Assembly: GCA_017436785.1 (NCBI GenBank)
Contig: JAFSCK010000085.1
Span: forward strand, 1 to 33,832
Source of the DNA: Oscillospiraceae bacterium
GTDB taxonomy: Bacteria; Bacillota; Clostridia; Oscillospirales; Oscillospiraceae
DNA length: 33,832 nt
Direction of reading: 5' to 3'
Shown piece after piece: positions 7,320 through 15,513 of the stretch. The translations under genes and the position numbers were made by a program. A model generated the notes under the pieces. That model saw nothing but the letters and a program-made list of their open reading frames with translations. It did not search any database and was not told the DNA's origin. Every line of letters starts with the position of its first letter. Position 1 is the first letter of the stretch.

Positions 7320-8207
7320 ATGATTTCCACCGCTGTGATTATGAGCGCCCTGGAGCTGGGCTGCATTTATGCGCTGGTGGCGCTGGCACTGTTTCTCAGC
7401 TTCCGGGTTTTGAACATTGCGGATATGACCACTGACGGCACCTTTACCTTAGGCTGCGCCGTGTCGGCTACCGTTGCCGTGGCGGGCCATCCGTGGCTTG
7501 CCCTGCCTGCTGCCATGGCGGCAGGTGCCTGCGCAGGCTCTGTTACCGCGTTGCTGCAGACAAAGCTGAAGATCCCCTCCATTTTGGCAGGTATCATCAC
7601 CAATACGGGCCTGTATACCGTGAATCTGGCGGTGATGGGCTTCTCCTCCAATGTGAATATGCTGCGCTCTGCTACCATGTTTACACTGGTGCAGCCCCAC
7701 CTCGGCATGTTCTATAAGCTAGTTCCCTCCGCAGTGCTGACGGTGATCGCCGGCACACTGCTGGTGCTGTTCCTGAAGACCCGTCTGGGCCTTTCTATCC
7801 GGGCCACCGGCGACAATGCGGACATGGTTCGGGCTTCCTCCATCAATACGGGCTTCACCATCACCATCGGCCTGATGCTGTCCAATTCCCTGACGGCTCT
7901 CTCCGGTGCAGTGCTGGCCCAGTACCAGAAGACGGCCGACATCAACCTTGGCACCGGCATGGTCATCATCGGCCTGGCCTCTCTCATCATCGGCGAGACC
8001 CTGCTGCCCAAGGGCAAGATGTGGATGAAGGCACTGGGCGCCATCCTCGGCTCCATCCTCTACCGCTTTATCATTGCACTGGCCCTGCGTCTAGACCTGC
8101 CCAGTGAATGCCTGAAGCTGATTTCCGCCACCATCGTGGCGCTGGCCATCGGTCTGCCTGCCATTAAGGCCGCCGCCAAGCCTGCCACCACCAAGGGAGG
8201 GAAGTAA
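7320..8207 (+). CDS. trpY: ABC transporter permease (TrpY-like, LivH/BPD_transp_2 family)
   Basis: A 295-residue inner-membrane permease with about eight hydrophobic segments. The N-terminal motif ALELGCIYALVALALFLSF and the region FRVLNIADMTTDGTF are typical of LivH-like permeases paired with PF04392 binding proteins. The cytoplasmic loop with GLSIRATGDNADMVRASSIN is the expected ATPase-coupling loop. AAGGAG lies 10 bases before the ATG. One base separates its stop codon from the ATPase start, indicating translational coupling. Together with its neighbours it would import tryptophan under T-box control. Confidence 0.87.
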   Translation: MISTAVIMSALELGCIYALVALALFLSFRVLNIADMTTDGTFTLGCAVSATVAVAGHPWLALPAAMAAGACAGSVTALLQTKLKIPSILAGIITNTGLYTVNLAVMGFSSNVNMLRSATMFTLVQPHLGMFYKLVPSAVLTVIAGTLLVLFLKTRLGLSIRATGDNADMVRASSINTGFTITIGLMLSNSLTALSGAVLAQYQKTADINLGTGMVIIGLASLIIGETLLPKGKMWMKALGAILGSILYRFIIALALRLDLPSECLKLISATIVALAIGLPAIKAAAKPATTKGGK

Positions 8208-8208
8208 G

Positions 8209-9003
8209 ATGCTGAAAGTCAAGAATATTTCCAAAACCTTTAACCCCGGCACCGTCAATGAGAAAACCGCCCTGTCGGAGCTGAGCCTGCACCTGAACAA
8301 GGGGGATTTCGTCACCATCCTCGGCTCCAACGGCGCAGGAAAATCCACCCTATTCAATGCCATTGCCGGCTCCTTTGTGGTGGATTCCGGCTCCATCCAC
8401 TTAGACGGAAAGGACATCACCAACCTCCCCGACTATAAGCGCAGCAAGGTCATCGGCCGGATGTTTCAGGATCCCCTTCGGGGCACTGCGCCCAATATGA
8501 CCATTGAGGAAAATCTGGCGCTGGCCTACATGCGTGCCAGCCACCATACCTCCCCCTTCTCCATGATCAACAAAAAGGACCGGGCGGAATTCCGGGAACG
8601 GCTTGCCCAGCTGGAGCTGGGACTGGAGGACCGGATGGACCATCCCGTGGGACTGCTCTCCGGCGGTCAGCGTCAGGCCCTGACCTTGCTGATGGCCACC
8701 CTCGTGACGCCGAAGCTGCTGCTGCTGGATGAGCACACGGCTGCCCTTGACCCCGCCACAGCGGAAAAGGTGCTGGCTCTGACCCAAAGAATCGTGGCAG
8801 AGAACAACATCACCTGCCTGATGATCACCCACAACATCCCCTCTGCCCTGAACCTTGGCAACCGCACCATTATGATGAAGAACGGCTCCATCGTCATGGA
8901 GCTGTCCGGCGAGGAACGGCAGAATATGACCACGGAAAAGCTGCTGCAAAAATTCCACGAGCAGGGCATGAGCAACGACCGCATCCTGTTCAGCGCGGAG
9001 TAA
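8209..9003 (+). CDS. trpZ: ABC transporter ATP-binding protein (TrpZ-like)
   Basis: A 264-residue ATPase. Walker A is GSNGAGKST, the signature is LSGGQRQALTLLMA, Walker B is LLLDEHTAALDP, and the switch histidine is in MITHN. The His after the Walker B Glu (DEH in place of DEP) is a feature I associate with this importer subgroup. It starts one base after the permease stop codon, with GGGAGG inside the end of that gene. It completes the three-gene importer. An inverted repeat of the GTCATCC family (9027-9135) lies just downstream and may act as terminator between this gene and convergent lgt. Confidence 0.9.
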   Translation: MLKVKNISKTFNPGTVNEKTALSELSLHLNKGDFVTILGSNGAGKSTLFNAIAGSFVVDSGSIHLDGKDITNLPDYKRSKVIGRMFQDPLRGTAPNMTIEENLALAYMRASHHTSPFSMINKKDRAEFRERLAQLELGLEDRMDHPVGLLSGGQRQALTLLMATLVTPKLLLLDEHTAALDPATAEKVLALTQRIVAENNITCLMITHNIPSALNLGNRTIMMKNGSIVMELSGEERQNMTTEKLLQKFHEQGMSNDRILFSAE

Positions 9004-9026
9004 AATTATATTTGGGAAACAAATAT

Positions 9027-9135
9027 GTCATCCCGAGCGAAGTGAAACGAAGTCGAGGGATCTACGCATTATCGATACCCATAAGGGCAAATCGGTGCGT
9101 AGATCCCTCGACTCACTTCGTTCGCTCGGGATGAC
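9027..9135. repeat. Inverted-repeat element, GTCATCC family (copy 2), between convergent genes
   Basis: The ends GTCATCCCGAGCGAA and TTCGCTCGGGATGAC are complementary, with an inner ATCTACGCAT... and ...GCGTAGAT pair. It lies 23 nt after trpZ (plus) and 7 nt after lgt (minus), so it is transcribed from both sides. It may serve as a bidirectional 3'-end structure, though there is no U tract. Confidence 0.8.
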
Positions 9136-9142
9136 AAAACGG

Positions 9143-9985
9143 TCAGTTTTCTGCGGCAATTTGGTTTACATAAAGCTTCTGGGGATCATGGGGCTTGAAG
9201 GACTGCCACACCAGAATCGCCACAGCGGTGACGCAGGTGACGGCTGCCAGCACCTGACTGACCCGGAAGGGGCCCCACCAGAGGCTGTCTACCCGCAGAC
9301 CCTCAATAAAGGTCCGGCCCAGACCGTACCACGCGGCATAGCCCAAGGCAATCTGCCCATCGTACTGCCGATTTTTGCTTAAGAACGCCAGCAGCACAAA
9401 GCCCACAGCGTTCCACAGGGATTCGTACAGGAAGGTGGGGTGGTAATATTCCCACAGCTGTGTTTTTTCGTTGAACAGGCCCATGCGGAAGAAGCTGTCT
9501 GTGGCCGCGCCGAAGGCCTCCCGGTTCATGAAATTGCCCCAGCGGCCAATGGACTGTCCGATGAGGAAGACCATGAGAATCAGGTCCAGTACGGTGGTAA
9601 ATTTGATCTTCTTGTATTTGCAGATGGCGTACATGCCAATGATGGCACCGATGACACCGCCGTAAATGGCAATGCCGCCCTCCCAGATGTACAGTACGGA
9701 GATGGGATTTGCCGCATAGTCTGCCCAAGAGAAGGCCACATAGTAAATCCGGGCGCAAATGATGGCGAAGGGCGTCACCCAAAGCACGCCGTCTAAGATG
9801 TCGTCCTCCTTCAGACCGAAGTCCTTGCTGCGGCGGCAGGCATACACCACCGCCAAAATCAGGCCGATGGCAATGATCAGGCCATAGTAATGGGCGGTAA
9901 AGGGCCCAATGGACAGCGTCCGGGGGGGATTTACCTCAAGCCCCAGAAAGGGGAAGGAAATAAAGGAATAATTGCTTGGATTCAT
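9143..9985 (-). CDS. lgt: Prolipoprotein diacylglyceryl transferase
   Basis: A 280-residue membrane enzyme that transfers diacylglycerol from phosphatidylglycerol to the lipobox cysteine of prolipoproteins, the first step of lipoprotein maturation. The Lgt signature is present as GQSIGRWGNFMNREAFG, along with the N-terminal HYYGL motif and seven hydrophobic segments. Length is normal. AGGAGATT precedes the ATG at 9985. The window encodes at least two lipoproteins (TrpX and the BMP protein) that would be its substrates. Repeats lie on both sides (9027-9135 and 10009-10145). I see no clear operon partner. Confidence 0.95.
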   Translation of the reverse strand: MNPSNYSFISFPFLGLEVNPPRTLSIGPFTAHYYGLIIAIGLILAVVYACRRSKDFGLKEDDILDGVLWVTPFAIICARIYYVAFSWADYAANPISVLYIWEGGIAIYGGVIGAIIGMYAICKYKKIKFTTVLDLILMVFLIGQSIGRWGNFMNREAFGAATDSFFRMGLFNEKTQLWEYYHPTFLYESLWNAVGFVLLAFLSKNRQYDGQIALGYAAWYGLGRTFIEGLRVDSLWWGPFRVSQVLAAVTCVTAVAILVWQSFKPHDPQKLYVNQIAAEN

Positions 9986-10008
9986 AGATAATCTCCTAAA
10001 AAATCACT

Positions 10009-10145
10009 GTAGGGCGGTTTTCTGACCCCGCCGACCCGGTATTGAAATACATTACAGTAAAAATGATAGACAACCTGACCATATTACACGGAACGGTGCC
10101 CTGCAGGCCCGATGGTGCGTCGGCGGGGTCAGAAAACCGCCCTAC
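10009..10145. repeat. GTAGGG...CCCTAC repeat with perfect 27-bp arms (copy C5)
   Basis: Perfect inverted arms of 27 bp (10009-10035 and 10119-10145) start GTAGGGCGGTTTTCTGACCC and enclose about 83 nt. It begins 6 nt after the stop codon of the M16 gene at 10152 and ends shortly before the lgt ribosome binding site. The whole spacer between these two minus-strand genes is this element. Confidence 0.85.
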
Positions 10146-10151
10146 GGTATT

Positions 10152-11426
10152 TTATTCGATAGGGTTAATCACCGACAGGCTGCACCGTTCCCGTTTTACC
10201 ACACGGTTCAGGAAGCCGCAGATCTCTGCTGCTTCGATGCTGCGGTAGACCTCCGGGAAACGGAAGTAGTCAAAGTCGGAGAAATGATAGGCACAGACCC
10301 GGAAGCAGGTGGAATCGAAGCTGTCCAGTCCCCGGATGCGGCGGCCCAGCGCGCTGCGCTTCATCCGCAGGAACTGCTCCTGCGGGATGCCTTCAGCGGC
10401 GATTTTTGCCGCCTGCTCCAGAATCGCTTCCCGGACGGCAGGTGCATTTTCGGAATCGCCGGAGCACATCAGCATGGCGCAGCCGTCGATGGTCTCAAAG
10501 CCGCCGCCGAAGGAGGAATCAATGAGTCCTTCCTCATAAAGCTTCAGGTACAGCGCGGAGCTTTCGCCAAAGAGGGCCTCCGCCGCCAGATCCGCCACCA
10601 TTTCCGTCCGGATGGCGGCATCGCCGGTGCCCACCGGCTCACTCTTGAAGGCCAGATCGAACATGGGCATGGCCACCTCCATATTGCCGGAGGTTTCGGA
10701 CTGAACACTGGTCATGGGCTCCGTCCATGGCCGCATCTTGACACCGACTGCCTTTTCCTCCGTACCCAGCATGTCCCGGGCAATGGTGAGAACGGCGTCC
10801 GGTTCCACGTCGCCGATGACGCACAGCAGCATATTGCCGGGAGCGTAGAAGGCCCGGTGGCAGGCGTGGAGGATCTCCGGGGTGATCTGGCGGATAGACT
10901 CCCGGGTGCCTAAGATGGGGACCCGGATGGGATGCTGGTGGTACAGGGCCTCCATTAGATTATCAAAAATCATGGAGTCCGGGGAATCTAAGTTCATGCC
11001 GATCTCCTGATCGATGATGCCCCGCTCCTTTTCCACGCTTTCCTCCGTGAAGTAGGGGGTGGATACAAATTCCAGCAGCAGTTTCAGGCAGTCTTCAAAA
11101 TTTTCCGTGCAGGAGAAATAATAGGCGGTCATGTCGTAGCTGGTGAAGGCGTTGGTCATGGCGCCCATACCCGCAAATTCCGCGCTGACATCCCGGTCAC
11201 CCGGCAGATCGAACATTTTGTGCTCCAGATAATGGGCCACACCGGCCGGAGCCTTGTAGACCTTACCTTCCAGCACAAAATCCGTGTGGATGGAGCCGTA
11301 ATCCGTAACGAAGTAGGCCATTTTCTTGCTGAAGCCCTTCCGGGGCACCACGCACACCGTCAGGCCGTTTTCCAAGCGCCGGGTATACAGGGTCTCGTCC
11401 AGCTCAGGGTAATACTGCTTATTCAC
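10152..11426 (-). CDS. ymfH: M16 family zinc metallopeptidase, YmfH-like
   Basis: A 424-residue M16 peptidase of the B. subtilis YmfH type. The inverted zinc motif HxxEH is present as HYLEH in VAHYLEHKMF (about residues 65-74). The distal glutamate is in ERGIIDQEI. The start codon is GTG at 11426, overlapping the stop of the upstream gene by 4 bases (GTGA), with GGAGGG upstream. The partner gene lacks the zinc motif; M16 proteins commonly form such active/inactive pairs. Possible roles are processing of peptides or competence/bacteriocin-type precursors; none can be chosen from sequence. The C-terminal half keeps the M16_C domain. Confidence 0.88.
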   Translation of the reverse strand: MNKQYYPELDETLYTRRLENGLTVCVVPRKGFSKKMAYFVTDYGSIHTDFVLEGKVYKAPAGVAHYLEHKMFDLPGDRDVSAEFAGMGAMTNAFTSYDMTAYYFSCTENFEDCLKLLLEFVSTPYFTEESVEKERGIIDQEIGMNLDSPDSMIFDNLMEALYHQHPIRVPILGTRESIRQITPEILHACHRAFYAPGNMLLCVIGDVEPDAVLTIARDMLGTEEKAVGVKMRPWTEPMTSVQSETSGNMEVAMPMFDLAFKSEPVGTGDAAIRTEMVADLAAEALFGESSALYLKLYEEGLIDSSFGGGFETIDGCAMLMCSGDSENAPAVREAILEQAAKIAAEGIPQEQFLRMKRSALGRRIRGLDSFDSTCFRVCAYHFSDFDYFRFPEVYRSIEAAEICGFLNRVVKRERCSLSVINPIE

Positions 11427-12688
11427 TGGCTCCCTCCTTTCAGGAAATAGGTGGTGTGCAGCTGCATGGCATTGGCGCAGCGGACCACATCTTCTACGGT
11501 AACGTTTTCCACAGCGCCCATGTAACCGCTGTGGGAGAAGGCAAGGCCGCTTAAGGCAGCTGTGGAATAGTAGCCCTCAATGGAGCCGGGGGAATCGTGG
11601 GTAGAGCGCAGGGAGGAAAGCAGCGCTTCCTTGGCAGAGTCCAGCTCACGCTGGGAGATGTCACCCTCCTGACACAATTTCAGCTGCCGCAGCACTTCTT
11701 CTTTGACCAGCGCTTCCTTGTCAAAGTCGATACCGGCGCTGACCACGGCAATGCCCTTGGTGCCGTAATATCCGGAGCCAATGGAATAGCACAGGGACAT
11801 CTTTTCCCGGACGTTCATAAACAGCTTGCTGGTCATGCCGGAGCCAAAGATCACGTTCAGGGCCTGCATGGCGGGGAAATCCTCATCCCGGTTGGTGATG
11901 GGAACGGTGAAGCCCATGCATAGCTTGCCCTGAGAAACGTCCATGGTTTCCGTTACGTCGGACCCCTCGCAGGACTGGAAGGCGGTCTGCTCTGCCAGTT
12001 TTTCAGGTGCCCGGTCCAGCTTTCCCAGCAGAGGCATCAGCATCTGCGCCACCTGTGGGGCCTCGGCACTGCCTACATAGAAAATTTCTATGGGACTGCT
12101 GCGCAGGATGTTGCGGTAATGGGCATAGAGGGATCGGGGGGTGATGGCGGATACCTGCTCCGGCTCACCCAAACGGGATAGGCCGAAGGTATCCTCCCGG
12201 CACATGGTCTTCAGCAGCCGGCTCATGGAGTAGGCCCGCTTGTCGTTGCGCTCGGATTCGATGGTGGAGATCAGGTTCTTCTTTTCGCTTTCCACAAAGG
12301 AGGATAGGAACACCCCGTTCTCCAGCGGGGAATCCAGCAGCACCTCCTCCAGAAAGCGCACCATGGGCCGCAGCACCTGATCGCCGGGCAGGGCGAAGCG
12401 GTCATCCATAAAGCCGCAGTAAAGGCCGGTGGTCTGGTAATCACCGACCCGCCGTACCAGCGGACTGATAGAAGCGCCGTACAGCTCATCCAAGTGCTCG
12501 GTGATGGACCGCAGGTCGGGGCAGCGCTGGGTGCCCCGCAGCAGCACAGAGGGCAGCAGCGCATTCAATGCCGCCTCATCCTTGTGCATCTGCCGTACCA
12601 GCTGAAAGCTGAGGCATCCCTGCTTGAACCGGGTGTCCCGGCAGACCCGGAGGGTGATACCGGGCAGAAGAGAAATGGTTTCGATCAT
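11423..12688 (-). CDS. ymfF: M16 family protein without zinc motif, YmfF-like
   Basis: A 421-residue M16-fold protein. The place where HxxEH should stand reads NALLPSVLLRGT, so the catalytic histidines and glutamate are missing. The following CPDLRSITEHLDELYGA keeps the M16 framework. This matches YmfF-type non-catalytic partners, expected to form a clam-shell heterodimer with the active YmfH-like protein encoded immediately downstream with a 4-base overlap. AAGGAG precedes the ATG at 12688. The upstream spacer holds a MITE-like repeat (12720-12874), so the promoter must lie beyond it or inside it. Confidence 0.85.
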   Translation of the reverse strand: MIETISLLPGITLRVCRDTRFKQGCLSFQLVRQMHKDEAALNALLPSVLLRGTQRCPDLRSITEHLDELYGASISPLVRRVGDYQTTGLYCGFMDDRFALPGDQVLRPMVRFLEEVLLDSPLENGVFLSSFVESEKKNLISTIESERNDKRAYSMSRLLKTMCREDTFGLSRLGEPEQVSAITPRSLYAHYRNILRSSPIEIFYVGSAEAPQVAQMLMPLLGKLDRAPEKLAEQTAFQSCEGSDVTETMDVSQGKLCMGFTVPITNRDEDFPAMQALNVIFGSGMTSKLFMNVREKMSLCYSIGSGYYGTKGIAVVSAGIDFDKEALVKEEVLRQLKLCQEGDISQRELDSAKEALLSSLRSTHDSPGSIEGYYSTAALSGLAFSHSGYMGAVENVTVEDVVRCANAMQLHTTYFLKGGSQ

Positions 12689-12719
12689 AGTTGGCTCCTT
12701 GTGTCATGCAGTGGCGGGG

Positions 12720-12874
12720 CAATGTCATTAAGTTAACAAGATTGTAGGGTGCGGATATATCCGCACCGGGCAGCTTCGTCAATTGCGCGTTTGGGTTTTT
12801 ACGCTCAGTTTTCGGGGGGTTCCGGTTGAGATATATCTCAACCCTACATCGGATTTCTTAACCTAATGATATTG
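12720..12874. mobile_element. MITE-like element, 155 bp, copy 1
   Basis: The terminal inverted repeats are 17 bp: CAATGTCATTAAGTTAA at the left and TTAACCTAATGATATTG at the right, with a few mismatches. Inside lie GTAGGG, a 20-bp palindrome (12748-12767), a second palindrome (12824-12843), and CCCTAC. A second copy of the same length is at 15288-15442, with about 14 differences by hand alignment. It has no coding capacity. It sits between the M16 operon and the prmA promoter. The rest of the 352-bp gap (12689-13040) holds that promoter and nothing else I can name. Confidence 0.85.
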
Positions 12875-12977
12875 CCCTTTTGGGAGGGCCTTTCTGCAAA
12901 TAAAGTCATGTAACCGTTATTATATACTACTTTTTGCAAAATAGGAAGTGGTACACAAAAAATTAAGACTTTTTCTG

Positions 12978-13006
12978 TTGTCATTTCTCCGAATTTGCGG
13001 TAGAAT
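12978..13006 (+). promoter_or_regulatory. Sigma-A promoter of prmA
   Basis: TTGTCA (12978-12983) and TAGAAT (13001-13006) are separated by 17 bp, and a GGGAGG ribosome binding site follows about 20 bp downstream. This supports the 13041 start over the longer open frame. Confidence 0.8.
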
Positions 13007-13040
13007 GGAGAAAACCTTTTATAGTGGGAGGGAATCGGCC

Positions 13041-14009
13041 ATGGCTTGGCTGGAAATTACCATTGACACGGCTGCGGAAAAGATCAATTCCGTGGTGACC
13101 CACCTGACAGCCAGAGGCTTTGCGGATCTGGTCATTGAGGATCAGGAGGAATTTGAGACCTTTCTGGAGGAAAACCGGGCTTACTGGGACTACATCGACG
13201 AGGAGCTGCAAGAGAAGCTGCAGGGCCTGTCCCACATCAAGCTGTACTTAGAGGATACGGACACCGCCGGTATGGAGCGGCTGCGGCAGGCGGCTGCGGA
13301 GCTGGAACTGCCCATGGCGGTCACAACGCTGGCGGAGACCAACTGGGAGGAAAGCTGGAAGGATAACTACCCCCCGCAGGAGATCGGCGAAAAAATCGTG
13401 GTGCTGCCCTACTGGCTGGCGGAGGAGGAAACAGACCGGCTGAAGGTGATCCTGGATCCCGGCCTGACCTTCGGCACCGGTGCCCATCCCTCTACCCAGA
13501 TGGTGATGGAAAAGATGGAGGAAGTGGTGCAGCCCGGCTTTGCCTGCTTAGACCTTGGCAGCGGCAGCGGCATTCTGTCCATTGCCGCTCTGCGGTTGGG
13601 TGCGGAAACTGCCGTGGGCATCGATATTGATCCCAAGGCGGAGGATATCGCCCGGGAGAACGCCGCCTATAATGGCTTCGCTGCGCCTGCCTTCACGGCC
13701 CTCACCGGAAACGTCACCGAAGATAAGGCCCTGATGGCCTCCCTTGGGGCAAAGCAGTGGGATCTGGTGCTGGTGAACATCGTGGCCGATGTCATCATCG
13801 GGCTGGCCCCGGTGCTGCCGAACTTCCTGACAGAAAAGAGCACCCTCATTTGCTCCGGTATTCTGGATGTCCGGCTGGAGGAAGTGGTGGCGGCACTGGA
13901 AAATGCCGGCCTCACCATCACCGCCGTCAAGCAAAAAGAAGACTGGCGCAGCGTGACTGCAAAAAAGGCTTCCCCCGGGGGGAAGCTGGCAAAAATCTTT
14001 GATTTTTGA
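13041..14009 (+). CDS. prmA: Ribosomal protein L11 methyltransferase, with a repeat-derived C-terminal tail
   Basis: A 322-residue SAM-dependent enzyme that trimethylates ribosomal protein L11. Family motifs are GLTFGTGAHPSTQ, the SAM loop LDLGSGSGILSIAA, the acidic VGIDIDP, and NIVADVI. The start at 13041 follows GGGAGGG and a promoter at 12978; the open frame reaches 31 codons further upstream but overlaps the promoter. The family normally ends near a Trp-containing strand, here EDWRSVTAKK. The last 13 residues, ASPGGKLAKIFDF, and the stop codon are encoded by an intergenic repeat (13967-14186) found elsewhere in non-coding DNA, so the natural 3' end has been replaced. The catalytic core is intact. 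Confidence 0.94.
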   Translation: MAWLEITIDTAAEKINSVVTHLTARGFADLVIEDQEEFETFLEENRAYWDYIDEELQEKLQGLSHIKLYLEDTDTAGMERLRQAAAELELPMAVTTLAETNWEESWKDNYPPQEIGEKIVVLPYWLAEEETDRLKVILDPGLTFGTGAHPSTQMVMEKMEEVVQPGFACLDLGSGSGILSIAALRLGAETAVGIDIDPKAEDIARENAAYNGFAAPAFTALTGNVTEDKALMASLGAKQWDLVLVNIVADVIIGLAPVLPNFLTEKSTLICSGILDVRLEEVVAALENAGLTITAVKQKEDWRSVTAKKASPGGKLAKIFDF

Positions 14010-14186
14010 CTGATGAGGGATGGCGAAATGTAACGAACAGCATGTACCTGCGATGAATAGGGCATGGTTTGATAACAGATACGGTGTAACATACTGCTTA
14101 CTGATTTGCAGTGTTTCGCCATCCCTCATCCGTCTTTTTCATTTGCTTTCCAAATGAAAAATCCACCTTCCCCCCCGGGGGAAGGC
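13967..14186. repeat. GGCTTCCCCC...GGGGGAAGGC repeat (copy D1), overlapping the prmA 3' end
   Basis: It begins GGCTTCCCCCGGGGGG, then GCAAAAATCTTTGATTTTTG and ACTGATGAGG. It ends with CCTCATCCGTC, CCACCTTCCC and GGGGGAAGGC. The first 51 bases are identical by eye to the start of copy D3 at 22988. An inner inverted repeat pairs GATGAGGGATGGCGAAA with TTTCGCCATCCCTCATC. The element supplies the last codons of prmA. Confidence 0.85.
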
Positions 14187-14217
14187 ACGCGGCTTCGCCG
14201 CTAGAAAGGAGAAACCT

Positions 14218-15267
14218 ATGAACATTCCCTACCGCCACCGGCGGGTTTTGAACAGCTTGGGCACGGTTTTGCTGGTGCTTTTGCTGGTATTGATCGTGGT
14301 CTGGATGTGCTGGGTCGTCTGGCTGCAGCGGTATGTGGTCTATACCGACGACGGTGCCATGCTGGATTTTAAGCAGTCCGCTTACGAAATGTCCGGCAAG
14401 GAGGCTGTGGAGCCCAAGGCTCAGCAGAATATTTCCATCTTCTACAACGAAGGTGCTGATGCCATCGATACCTCCAACGAAATGGAGCAGATCAACGGCT
14501 ACTACATCACCAGCAAAATGTTCCAAGAGGACTATGACAACGTCATGCTGCAGATCGAGCGTCTGAAGGCCGGTACTGCCGTGATGATCGACATGAAGGG
14601 CGATTACGGCTCCTTCTATTATGCCTCCACTTTGCCGGAGGCAGTCCAGTCCGCCAGCACCAATATCCCGCAGGTGGCTAAGCTGATCGAGCGGCTCCAT
14701 TCCAAGGGCTTTTATACCATTGCCAAGATCAGTGCCTTCCGGGACTATAATTTCGGCCTGAACAATGTCCCCAGCGGCCTGTATATGCTGAACCGGGCGG
14801 GATTGTGGTCCGATAACGGTGGCTATTACTGGCTGGACCCCTCCAATCCCACCACCACCAGCTGGATCACCAGCGTGGTGCTGGAGCTGAAGAGCATGGG
14901 CTTTGACGAGGTGCTGCTGGATAACTTCCGGTTCCCCTCCTCGGATAAGTACATTTTCAACGGAGACAAGCCTGCAACTCTGGCCAGTGCCGCCCAGACC
15001 CTGATGTCTACCTGCGGCTCCAATGATTTTGTCTTGTCCTTCTGCGTGGAGGATCCCATGTTCTCCCTGCCGGAAGGCCGCTGCCGGATGTATTTGACCG
15101 GCGTGGGTGCCGGAAATATCGCCCAGAATGCGGCGCTGACCATGTTTGAGGAGAAAGAGACCCGGCTGGTCTTCCTGTCTGAAACTGCCGATACCCGCTA
15201 TGACCAGTACAGCGTCCTGCGGAATCTCTATGTGGCAGAGGAAGTAGAAGCCCGCAAGGCCGGATAA
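14218..15267 (+). CDS. Membrane-anchored putative glycoside hydrolase (DUF4015/GHL-type)
   Basis: A 349-residue protein with a single N-terminal membrane anchor (about residues 15-38, LGTVLLVLLLVLIVVWMCW) and an extracytoplasmic domain. The domain resembles PF13200 putative glycoside hydrolases (TIM-barrel). It has VMIDMKGDYGSFYY early, LIERLHSKGFYTIAKISAFRD in the middle, and GFDEVLLDNFRFPS, which matches the family's GFDEI..D..RFP block with its likely catalytic Asp. AAAGGAG precedes the ATG. The substrate is unknown; a cell-wall or exopolysaccharide role is plausible for an anchored enzyme. It is followed 20 bp later by the second MITE-like copy. Confidence 0.78.
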   Translation: MNIPYRHRRVLNSLGTVLLVLLLVLIVVWMCWVVWLQRYVVYTDDGAMLDFKQSAYEMSGKEAVEPKAQQNISIFYNEGADAIDTSNEMEQINGYYITSKMFQEDYDNVMLQIERLKAGTAVMIDMKGDYGSFYYASTLPEAVQSASTNIPQVAKLIERLHSKGFYTIAKISAFRDYNFGLNNVPSGLYMLNRAGLWSDNGGYYWLDPSNPTTTSWITSVVLELKSMGFDEVLLDNFRFPSSDKYIFNGDKPATLASAAQTLMSTCGSNDFVLSFCVEDPMFSLPEGRCRMYLTGVGAGNIAQNAALTMFEEKETRLVFLSETADTRYDQYSVLRNLYVAEEVEARKAG

Positions 15268-15287
15268 CATTAGCCTCCCCAAAGGGG

Positions 15288-15442
15288 CAATGTCATTAAG
15301 TTAAGAGGATTGTAGGGTGCGGATATATCCGCACCGGGCAGTTTCGATCATTGAGCGTTTGGATTTTTACGCTCAGTTTTCGGGGGTTCCCGGTTGAGAT
15401 ATATCTCAACCCTACATCGGATTTGTTAACTGAATGACATTG
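15288..15442. mobile_element. MITE-like element, 155 bp, copy 2
   Basis: The TIRs CAATGTCATTAAGTTAA and TTAACTGAATGACATTG differ from perfect complementarity at one position. Inner palindromes are at 15316-15335 and 15392-15411. An imperfect direct repeat, CCAAAGGGG, flanks it on both sides and may be a target-site duplication. Length equals copy 1 exactly. Confidence 0.87.
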
Positions 15443-15470
15443 TCCAAAGGGGAGGGCTTTGGTATAACAA

Positions 15471-15505
15471 GAAAAGCCCCGCTGTTCTTTTGAAACAGCG
15501 GGGCT
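15471..15505 (-). terminator. Intrinsic terminator of holB-ricT
   Basis: A perfect 12-bp stem AGCCCCGCTGTT/AACAGCGGGGCT (15475-15486 with 15494-15505) has a 7-nt loop. On the minus strand it is followed by TTTCTTG. It lies 8 bp past the ricT stop codon. Confidence 0.87.
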
Positions 15506-15513
15506 GGTTTTGT

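Noticed and set aside
12948-13040. N-terminal extension of PrmA by 31 codons
   Set aside because: The extension overlaps the promoter (12978-13006), and the ribosome binding site and family homology begin at 13041.
13986-14035. Hammerhead ribozyme core (CTGATGAG ... GAAA) in repeat D1
   Set aside because: The intervening bases do not form stem II, and copies D2-D4 keep CTGATGAG but lack the GAAA, so the match is probably chance.
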